From Acanthamoeba lenticulata (taxonomy: Eukaryota; Discosea; Longamoebia; Acanthamoebidae): a stretch of DNA of 12,146 nucleotides. The stretch is taken from assembly GCA_002179805.1 (NCBI GenBank), contig NAVB01001441.1:1-12146 (forward strand). The letters run 5' to 3'. Below, piece by piece: positions 1 through 7,101 of the stretch; positions within the stretch are counted from its first letter, which is position 1, and each line of letters starts with the position of its first letter. The notes beneath the pieces are model-generated. The model ran no database searches. It saw only the letters and a program-made list of their open reading frames with translations, and was not told where the DNA came from. A program made the translations under genes and the position numbers.

Positions 1-91
1 GTTACAACAATTGAATGAGAAAAACCAACTGTAATAATTTACAAAAATATTTAATAAAAATAAATAAAAATATTTAATAATAATAATGTAC
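1..91 (-). other. AT-rich intron of the ankyrin/WD40 gene at the left edge
   Basis: On the minus strand the last visible exon stops after the second base of a codon at position 92. It is followed by a GTACAT donor and then a run almost entirely of A and T. A possible acceptor (ATTACAG) lies at about 30, but the codons after it do not look like WD40 sequence. A pyrimidine-rich stretch continues to the window edge, so the true acceptor may lie outside the window. Confidence 0.6.
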
Positions 92-1978
92 CGAGAAATG
101 ACGAGCGCCAAGCATCGGATGACCTTGGTGTGGGCTCCGGTGAGCTCCGTGATCTTGACCAACTGCGCGTCGACGTGAGGAGTGAGTGGTCGGCCTCTTT
201 GGTCCTAAGTGGCAGGCACTTCTCGAGACGCACCGACTTGGAGTTCCACACGCGGATGGTGGGCTCGGCGCCCATTTCGTCCGACGTGGTCCAGACCGTG
301 TTGTCGACCAAAATCATAGACTGCATGCGCCCGCGCTTGTCGCTCGTCTTGATGCCCGTCACCTGGAGGCCCGTCTGGGCGTTCCAAATGCCGATGTTGC
401 CGTCGGCCCCGCCGCTCCAGACCTGCCGCGCCCGCATGTGTTTGCTGACGTCAGCATCCGCCCGTCTGTGCGGCACGAGGAAGGCCCGAGCGGGGCGGCG
501 CACGGTGTCGTCGACGCGCAAGAGGCACTGCACGGCCGACGGCGCGGTGGGCTTGTGGGTCCAGGCGACGGTCTGGCTAAACTCAAAGATGCGGCCCATT
601 TGCTCCTTCTCCTCCTGCTCCTGCTTCTTCCGCTCCTGCTCCTCCTTGATCCGCTCCTCGAGCAGCTGTACCGTCCTCGAGTTGTTCTTTCGTCGCGCCA
701 GCTCGAGCGGCGTCTCGCCTCGCTGGCGCGCTCGTGTCAGAGGGCCCTCTGTGGGGGAAGGGAGCCAAAGGCAAAGAGGACGACGTACCGCCTGCAATGC
801 CCCATGAAAGGCCCGGATCCAGTGCGAGTCATCAGCAAATGAAGGGCAGAGTGGAAGAGAGGACGTACAGTTTGTGCATTCACGTTGGCGCCAAAGTCGA
901 GCAGCACCTGCGCCACGTCGGTGTGTCCCTTCTCGCAGGCGTAGTGCAGCGCCGTCTGATGGCAGCAGCCCACAGGTGTCAGCCTCCACGAGCACACACA
1001 AATGCAAGAGCAGTCTCCCGTACCCAATCCTATAGCGGTTGGCATTTTCATTTGTGTTGTTGGTGTTGTTCCATTTGGGTGGTTTGAGGCCATGTGAGCC
1101 CAAGTGGGCCGACAGGGACAGGAAGAGGGGGGAAGACAAACAAGAAGACACATAAAAATAGATATGAACATACCCACTGGGTTGTGTGATGGGGGAAGAA
1201 TGTGTGTGTGTGAGCCTCCAGAGTGAACACTCAACAAGAGCCTTAAAGGTCAAGTATGCAGCAGAGCGTACCGCTGGCGCATTGACGAGGGCGCCCTGCT
1301 GAAGCAGCACCTGCACGATGTCGGCCTGGCCCCACATGCTGGCCCAGTGTAGCAGCATCTGATGACCCACAACAACCGAACAGTGGTCAGTCGCCAAGCT
1401 ATGCTGAGCATCTCTCCAAATGCACATACCCTCTGATGTTGATGGCCAGACCATCGTCGTGCGTGTGGAGTACGCGTGTCAGTGTGTGGGCAGTGTGAGC
1501 GTGTGTGTGTGTGTTTGCGTGTGTATTTGCAGGGTCAACGTACTCCCTGCACAAACATAGACAGTACCAGGTAAGCCAAATACGCCGCAAAAGCAAGAGG
1601 ATTGCACGTATTGTTGGGCACGTACTTGCTGCCGAGGCGCCAAGAAGGAGCGCAAGTTGTAAACGTAGATGCGTGAAGGCACATGGCACAGCACGTATTT
1701 CTCTACTTGTTAATTTTTGTTTCAAAGTGCTGCAAGGTACGTACGTCGTCATCGTCTCGGCGGTTGACGTTGTGCGTGCGTTGGGCGAGGAGTGACGAGA
1801 AGGCATCTCGTTGCCCGTTACGCATAGCCCGCCAAAGCGCGTCGTGCGTGATTTCCTGCGCCCGCCCTACTCGCTTTGCCTGAATCGCATCTCCGCCCTC
1901 CACGGCCCCTCCTGGCAAGTCCATCGTCGGCGATATTGGTCGTGGTTGCTGCGTCGGCCTTTCGGCACGCGTGTTCAT
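92..1978 (-). CDS. Ankyrin-repeat / WD40-repeat protein (3' end outside window)
   Basis: Predicted scaffold protein; no specific function is recognisable. Exon model on the minus strand: 1978-1745, 1628-1626, 1546-1544, 1432-1430, 1358-1272, 1176-1174, 1029-1024, 955-869, 791-789, 722-504, 422-234, 162-92. All junctions are phase 0 except the last. About 302 residues are visible. Residues 1-45 are a low-complexity leader. Residues 46-165 form about four ankyrin repeats; the recognisable cores are LHWASMWGQADIVQVLL, LHYACEKGHTDVAQVLL and GETPLELA. Residues 160-180 are a Glu/Lys/Gln-rich helix. WD40 blades follow, with VWSGGADGNIGIWN and TIRVWNSKS. The two central ankyrin exons are both exactly 87 nt (29 codons), and the rest of each repeat comes from microexons described separately. 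The ATG at 1978 was chosen because the in-frame codons upstream (back to an ATG near 2060) are AT-rich and would fill the promoter gap. The gene is divergent from the helicase gene. The existence of the gene is secure; the microexons are inferred. Confidence 0.85.
423..503 (-). other. Frame-preserving 81-nt intron inside a WD40 blade
   Basis: On the minus strand an intron runs from a GTGCGC donor at 503 to a GCGGCAG acceptor at 423. It is 81 nt long, has no in-frame stop, and would add 27 Arg-rich residues if retained. Removing it joins VDDT to VWSGGADG, a normal WD40 strand, so removal is the better model. Retention would still give an open frame. Confidence 0.75.
789..791 (-). other. 3-nt microexon GCG (Ala143) between ankyrin repeats
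   Basis: Minus strand: an acceptor ATTGCAG is followed by GCG and then a perfect GTACGT donor. The flanking introns are 868-792 (77 nt) and 788-723 (66 nt). Inserting Ala gives VNAQT-A-RGETPLELA, which has exactly the canonical number of residues between the VN of one ankyrin repeat and the TPL of the next. Skipping it leaves the loop one residue short and leaves one 146-nt intron. Confidence 0.72.
1024..1176 (-). other. Two microexons, TGG (1176-1174) and GATTGG (1029-1024)
   Basis: Minus strand between the two 87-nt ankyrin exons. ACCCAG precedes TGG, which is followed by GTATGT; CTATAG precedes GATTGG, which is followed by GTACGG. The introns around them are 95, 144 and 68 nt. Together they encode Trp-Asp-Trp, giving VNAPA-W-DW-TALHYAC. 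The DW before TALH sits where ankyrin repeats usually have Gly-x, and the loop is one residue short of consensus. Without these microexons a single 316-nt intron and a clearly truncated repeat remain. Confidence 0.6.
1201..1212. repeat. Short TG dinucleotide tract in an intron
   Basis: Six TG units lie in the first intron after the second ankyrin exon. They read as CA on the coding strand, just upstream of the pyrimidine tract of the acceptor for the TGG microexon. Confidence 0.8.
1430..1628 (-). other. Three successive 3-nt microexons, CAA, GGA and AGG (Gln-Gly-Arg)
   Basis: Minus strand within a stretch that would otherwise be one 386-nt intron (1744-1359). CAA at 1628-1626 lies between CGGCAG and GTACGT; GGA at 1546-1544 lies between GTGCAG and GTACGT; AGG at 1432-1430 lies between CATCAG and GTATGT. 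The four resulting introns are 116, 79, 111 and 71 nt, like others in the window. The encoded Q-G-R followed by MLLHWA matches the ankyrin hairpin pattern D-x-x-G-x-T-P-L-H. Without it the Gly of the repeat is missing. GGA and AGG are best supported; CAA makes the loop slightly long. Confidence 0.65.
1501..1514. repeat. GT dinucleotide tract in an intron
   Basis: Seven GT units followed by interrupted GT-rich sequence. The tract reads as CA repeats in the minus-strand intron between the GGA and AGG microexons. It explains the open but low-complexity Thr/His reading frames found there. Confidence 0.8.
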
Positions 1979-2089
1979 CAGATCAACAGCGCAACTGATC
2001 TTCTCTGTTGTTTTCTCTCTGCATGAAGAGACAGGAAAACCAAAAAGAAACTTCGAATTCATTCTTGGCAAGCTTTGGTCGAGCGCGAG
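1979..2089. promoter_or_regulatory. Head-to-head promoter gap with a 20-bp dyad
   Basis: Only 111 bp separate the ATG of the ankyrin/WD40 gene from the ATG of the helicase gene, so both promoters and 5' UTRs must share this space. Positions 1981-2000 hold an imperfect palindrome with arms GATCA and TGATC and a GCGC centre; 14 of 20 positions are symmetric. A pyrimidine-rich stretch (about 2001-2023) and an A-rich stretch (about 2027-2052) follow. There is no clear TATA box. Confidence 0.55.
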
Positions 2090-5000
2090 ATGCAAGCCCA
2101 GCCAAATGGGCAGAGGGCCAGCCCCGATGAGGCCCAGGCGAGGGCCGCAAAGCGACCCCGTGGTATTCAAGCTTACTTCTCCCTTCCTCCTCGCCCGTCG
2201 GTCAAAGTCGAAGTTGTGGATTTGTCAGTGGAAGATGAGGAGGAGCACGGCGACGAGAGCTTCGAGGACGAAGACACAAAAGGGTCCATACTCGCAGTGC
2301 CACCGCAAAGCTCTACAAAGGATGCAACTTGCATCATAGACTTGACTGGCGACGACGATGCCGAAGCCTGCCCCTACTACGAAAGTGCTGCTGTTGTGCC
2401 TTCTACGGAAGTTGAACGCAAGAGGTCGCCAGCGGAACTGCCCGACGAGAGCGATGCCGAGGTTGAAGATGAGGAGTACAGCGAAGAAGACTTGTCGTCG
2501 GTGGTCTTCAACTTCCGTCCGCTAGCCGAGCTGGGAGACAAGTTTTACGTCAATAAGGCCTGCCGCCGACTGGCCGAGCGAGGTCGGGATCGCGACCGCG
2601 AGTACCTCGAGATGGTCGAGTCCAGCCTCGATGAGTTTGAAGACCTCCAGTTTCGTCAGCAGCTGCACGACTTCCTCACCAGCGTGTGGCAAGGACGCCG
2701 CGGCGGCGGTGGCGGGGGCAGTGGCGGCAAGTGGCACAAGAATGATGGCGGCGAGGGCGTGCGGGCAAGCTTCATCCACTATGTGCCGCTCAAGCCCGCG
2801 CGGTGCTTGAGCGCACGGCACCTGCCCAACGGCTTTCGGCTGCAGCCCGAGCTGGTGCGCGTGCTCGAGCAGCAACACAAGACTGACCTCTACTCGCACC
2901 AATTTGACGTGCTCGACCGCCTCTTCACGCGGCCCGCAACGAGCTCGACGTCAACGTCGACTTCGACTTCGACCACAGCCGCCCCGCTGAGGTCGTCCAG
3001 CGCTGGACGAGACGTGATCATCACCACGCCCACGAGCTCGGGCAAGAGCCTGTGCTTCAACTTGGGCGTATTTGAAAAGATCCTGCGGGCCAAGCGCCAG
3101 GGCCGGCCCGTGAGCGGCCTCTACCTGTTCCCGCTCAACGCACTGGCCAAGGACCAGGAAAAGAAGCTCCTTGAGTTCAACCAGTTGCTGCCCCCCGCGC
3201 AGAGGCTCAGAGTGGTCATCATGACAGGTACGCAGCAGCCTGTATTTTAACATTAATATTTTTAATGATTAATTATTAATCTTGGTGTTGCAGGGGAACA
3301 CAAGACGAACGAGAAGGTGCAGCTGTTCCAGTACGGGCCGCCCGACATCCTCGTGACCAACCCCGAGACCCTCCACTACCAGGTAGTAGGCCCTTGCGTC
3401 GTCGTTGGCCACATTCACCGTTATATGGCTCACGCCTCGTTGGACGTGCAGCTCTACCGGGGACGGAAGGGCCAAGGCCTGTGGCAGCACTGGCGCACCT
3501 ACCTCAGCCGTCTCGGCATTTGCGTTCTGGTACGATCCTAAGAGCTCGTGATATGTCGCTGGCCCACTGACCCTCCTTTTCTCGTCCACGCAGGACGAGG
3601 CTCACACGTACTCGGGCATCTTTGGCTGCAACGCCAGCAACCTCATCCGGTACGCCACCAAGAGACGAGGATCTCCGACTTCGGCCTTTCTCTGCAGAGG
3701 CCACAGACCAGCTGCTCACTCTCAGTGTACTTGTTGTTGGCTCTACACCAGTCGGTTGTACGTCGCAGTCGACAGCTTGGGCGGGGACTCGACCCAGGTT
3801 CAGTTCATCCTCGCGTCGGCCACCATCGGCAACCCGCTCGACCTCGCCTCGCGGCTGCTCCACCGCCCGCCGCAGCGCGGCGAGCACGAGGCCATCGCCT
3901 TGGTCCAGGAAAGCGGGGCCCAGCGACCCGAGAGGTACGCCTGCTTGACATTCCTGGTCCATTTATCGTTTGGAAAACCTCAAAACGTGCACGTTTCAAG
4001 GGCCATCATCACCCTCGAGTCCCACACGCGGACAAAGGTGGCGGCGGCCGCGATCATCCAGTCGTGGATCCGGTTGGGCTGGCGCTCGCTCGTGTACGCC
4101 ACACGCGCCTCGGCTTCCCTCTCACCCTCGGCATCATCATCTTCTCTGGTGTGGTGTTCACCTTGTCGATGGCCATGTGGTTGTTCCAGGTTCTGCAACA
4201 CGATCGACAGCGTGAACAAGCTCCGATACTTCATTCAGGAGAAGCACCGCGACTTCTCGGGCAAGGTGCGGACCTATTACTCGTCCATGCCTGCCGATGC
4301 CAAGGTACGCACGACCGTGTAGCATCATCAACTTTGTCCAGCCTCGAGTGCCAACATGTTGCCATACAGGCGCAGGTGATGCGCGAGCTCGAGTCCGGCA
4401 AAGTGCAGTGCATCATCTGCTCCAACGCGCTCGAGGCCGGGGCACGTCCCCAGACTTGTTTCTTGCTGTGTTAGTTTCTGTTCTGTTAGGGGGAATGCTG
4501 ACGTCACTCGTGTCCTGGCGCGAGCAGCTTGACATTCCGGGCCTGGACGCGTGTTTGATGTTGAGCCACCCGGGCAGCCGCATGTCCTTTTGGCAGCGCG
4601 TGGGACGGGCCGGACGCGCCAAGCCCGGCGTGGCGGTCTTCCTCCCCTTTGCATCCTTCCCACGAGACGTCTATTACGCGTCGCGCCCGCGCGGTACGTC
4701 GAGGACAACATCGCCTTTTTCTTTCTCTTTCTTTTTTCATATTTATTGGTAGAATTATTAAATCAATCTGTTATTATTTATGTTGGCTTCAATGACACGT
4801 GATCCTTGGGGCAGTCCTCCTGAATGATGAGGTGGAGAAGGTCGCCTTCAACAGCGACTACCCATCAATCTTGCGTAAGCACGTCTCCTGCTGCGCCCAC
4901 GAGAGCGATCTGTGGTGGGACGAGGCACGCCATCGCCCAGCCACTTGTTGAATCGCTAAGCGTGGCCTCACCTTGACCCCAATCGATTCACGCACTTGGT

Positions 5001-7031
5001 GCAGCGATCGCGCCGCTTTGGGGATCTTGTCGACAAGAGCCTCGGGGAGCTCGAGGAGGCCCATGAGGTCTCCCTCTTCCGAGCGCCGCGGGGCGCCGCG
5101 CGGGCAGGCCAGCAGCTCGTGACGGGCATCAACCGGCCGTGGAACGCGCACCGGGCAGTCAACATGCGCGGATCGCTCATGGAGCAGGTCAAGGTCCTCT
5201 GGCGGGACCGCGGCCACGCCACGCTCGAGACGCTGAGCAAAGAGCAAGGTTCGCCACGCAGCCTTGGACGCCGTAGGCAACAGCTGGGCCAGCTTGAGGC
5301 TCATCATCACCACCACCGCGTTTGTCTCTCGGTCGACGCGACCGGCAGCGCTGTGGCGGGCCTACCCGGGGGCGATCTTCTACTCGCCGGACAAGTCGGG
5401 CAAAGTGCAGCGGTTTGATGTCGTGTCGTTGGAGTTGGACCCCAACAACGTCGACAGTCACGCCCTGCTCACGCTCTCGACACGCCCCTACTGCGACACC
5501 AAGGCAAGTCGCCTTTGTTCCTCTTTTCTTCTTTGCCACTTCATCATCCTCGTCATCTTCATCAATCATCAACATGATGGTTCACGTACAGGCGGCCATC
5601 ACGGGCAAAGTCGAGATCAAGGAGTCGTGGGGCGAGAAGATCTACCAGTTGGAGATGGGCATCCTCACCATCGAATACGGTCCGTCCTAAGGCCAAGCCT
5701 CTGGTCTTGCACCACCTCCTGCCTCTGACTGCTCAACGCGCGTTCAACATTGCAGGGTGGGGCGTGGTCCATTCGGAGCTCTACGGCTACGAGGAGAAGA
5801 GCTATCGTGCCGGCACGCCCGGCACGCCCGTCATGCACCAATACGACCAGACCTACACGTACTCGGCGAGCCACGCTCACAATCGACACATCACGGACCT
5901 GCGTCTTCTTCTTCTCATATTTGTTTGTTTGTTTGTTTGTTTGTTGCTGGTTGGGCCGCCGCAGGGACTCGTACGAGGCGCCTTACCTCCGCTTCCGGCT
6001 CTCGGACGAGGCCAAGCTCTACCTGGAGATCGAGAAGACCAGGCACCCGATGCTCGAGCGTACGCGCGTGCGGGGGCTCGTCACGAGCAGGCAGATCGAT
6101 CCCTAACTTGTTGTGTGGTGTCGATGCGCAGCGGCGTGGAACGAGCGGCAGGGAGCGCGCGACATCACCGCCGGCATGACCGGCCTCCACACGGTACGTC
6201 CGTCCCAGCCTGACGTCGAAGAACGAGAGTCCTGAGACAAACAACAACAACCAGTTTTTGCACCAGATCACCGCCATCGTTCCGCTCCTGCTCCTCGCGC
6301 CTCACGACGTGCGCGAGGGCGCCTACTATCCAGAGGCCTGCGAGGGCTTTCTGGTGGACTCGTGCAGCGGCGGGACCGGCGTGTGCGAGATGATTTACGA
6401 CAAGTACAACTCTTTTTCGTTTCTTTTTATCTTTATTCATCGATTTATTATTTTTATGAATAGAAATTATTTATTTAATTTATGAATTTATTGTGGGGTG
6501 AAACAGTTTCATGGTGTTCGCCAACAAGATTCCATCGTTTGTGCGATCGTGCGTCGAGTGCCGCGAGCGCACCACGCCGCCCGACCTCTCGACCAAGAGC
6601 CTCGCCGACCGCTGCATTCAGGCACGCACGACCTGAACAAGCGCCCGCCCGCTCACGTTGCGTTCTCACACGGCGGGAGTGCAGGTTGTTGTGGCCAGCT
6701 TCCTTGATGCCGCCGCACAGGCCGACCCGGACGAGCAAGACGACCAGGACCGGCCCATCACGGCCCATCCGAGCCTCCGGGTCCTCCCCGTGGACCTGCT
6801 CGAGCGTATCGGTACGCGACCCGCGCTGGCGTCCGCCCCTGAGCGTTACGGTCGACTTATATCCCTCGCCTCGTCCATGTCGTTGGGGGAGCAGACAACT
6901 ACCGCCAGGAGTTCTATGCGCCTTCCTACACGGGCTGTGTGGCGTGTCTATCGCACGATCACTGTCCTTTGCAAAATGATGCTCTTGCGCAGGGGCTCGG
7001 CTTGAAGCTGGTGCCCCTCAATGAACTGTGA
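2090..7031 (+). CDS. Hrq1 / MrfA (YprA)-type superfamily 2 DNA helicase with DUF1998 domain
   Basis: Predicted ATP-dependent 3'-5' DNA helicase; family members act in DNA crosslink and other repair. Exons: 2090-3227, 3294-3382, 3452-3529, 3594-3649, 3752-3934, 4001-4093, 4190-4304, 4370-4441, 4528-4693, 4815-4924, 5005-5248, 5349-5503, 5592-5679, 5756-5858, 5965-6059, 6132-6193, 6255-6403, 6507-6621, 6685-6811, 6895-7031. These total 3375 nt, or 1124 residues plus TGA, with every phase consistent. The N-terminus has a PIP-like motif (23-30) and two SUMO-interaction motifs (40-52, 82-90). Then come LYSHQ; Walker A TPTSSGKS (Lys319); LYLFPLNALAKDQ; PDILVTNPETLH; DEAH (436-439); SATIGNP (475-481); SLVFCNT; NALEAGLDIPGLDA; and QRVGRAGR (631-638). 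The DUF1998 region is about 930-1045, with FLVDSCSGGTG; a Cys/His tail follows at 1094-1103. A Ser/Thr repeat (285-296) precedes Walker A. The ATG at 2090 is the first in frame. Four introns need GC donors. The acceptor of exon 15 is secure, but its upstream donor (5859) is the least certain junction. Confidence 0.93.
2156..2359 (+). other. PIP-like box and two SUMO-interaction motifs in the helicase N-terminus
   Basis: Residues 23-30 read PRGIQAYF: a hydrophobic residue, two spacers and two aromatics. This is the core of a PCNA-interacting peptide, but it lacks the leading Gln, as in some translesion polymerases. It follows a basic AKRPR patch that could serve as a nuclear signal. Residues 40-52 (VEVVDLSVEDEEE) and 82-90 (IIDLTGDDD) are textbook SUMO-interaction motifs: a hydrophobic core followed by an acidic run. 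Confidence 0.6.
4442..4527 (+). other. GC-AG intron splitting helicase motif V
   Basis: The donor is G|GCACGT and the acceptor GAGCAG; 86 nt, phase 0. Splicing here gives NALEAG joined to LDIPGLDA, an uninterrupted motif V. A GT alternative (4446-4489, 44 nt, donor GTCCCC) keeps the frame but inserts 14 residues inside the motif. Confidence 0.8.
4925..5004 (+). other. GC-AG intron
   Basis: The donor is GAG|GCACGC and the acceptor GGTGCAG; 80 nt, phase 0. It joins ESDLWWDE to RSRRFGDL. Reading through hits TGA 8 codons into the intron, and I found no GT donor in the needed phase with a usable acceptor. Confidence 0.82.
5504..5591 (+). other. GC-AG intron with the classical AAG|GCAAGT donor
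   Basis: The donor is AAG|GCAAGT and the acceptor CGTACAG; 88 nt, phase 0. It joins YCDTK to AAITGKVEIKESW. This is the standard GC-donor context in eukaryotes. The nearest GT (GTCGCC, 4 nt further on) gives the wrong phase. Confidence 0.83.
5920..5945. repeat. TTTG tetranucleotide repeat in an intron
   Basis: About six TTTG units form the pyrimidine-rich tract of the helicase intron 5859-5964. The hydrophobic Phe/Val/Cys/Leu reading frames seen over it are products of the repeat, not a membrane segment. Confidence 0.85.
6622..6684 (+). other. GC-AG intron near the DUF1998 region
   Basis: The donor is CAG|GCACGC and the acceptor AGTGCAG; 63 nt, phase 0. It joins LADRCIQ to VVVASFLDAA. Read-through meets TGA after four codons, and there is no GT nearby. 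Confidence 0.82.
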
Positions 7032-7101
7032 CTTTCTTTCTTTTCTCCACAACGTTCGTGGGTGCCAAACACAAGGTTGGCCTCACAAGCGGACGACAGT
7101 T
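7032..7101. other. 70-bp convergent 3' gap
   Basis: This is all that separates the helicase stop from the stop of the membrane-protein gene on the opposite strand. It is T/C-rich at its left end. No AATAAA-type signal is visible on either strand, so the two 3' UTRs probably overlap. Confidence 0.7.

Noticed and set aside
130..842. Long plus-strand open frames over the WD40/ankyrin exons
   Set aside because: They lie antisense to exons with clear WD40 and ankyrin motifs. GC-rich exons with strong third-position bias leave the opposite strand open.
1399..1806. Minus-strand frame across the microexon region, with Thr/His-rich stretches
   Set aside because: It crosses CA repeats and several strong donors and acceptors, has low-complexity translation, and shows no ankyrin similarity between 1744 and 1359. 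It is better explained as intron sequence.
2001..2089. Extending the ankyrin gene N-terminus to an upstream in-frame ATG near 2060
   Set aside because: The added codons are AT-rich, unlike the gene's exons, and would leave only about 30 bp to the helicase ATG.
2522..2902. Minus-strand open frame inside the first helicase exon
   Set aside because: It is antisense to the helicase coding sequence, and its translation has no recognisable domain.
5707..6213. Plus-strand frame with a hydrophobic LLLLIFVCLFVCLLL stretch that looks like a membrane segment
   Set aside because: The stretch is the TTTG repeat and pyrimidine tract of intron 5859-5964, not coding sequence.
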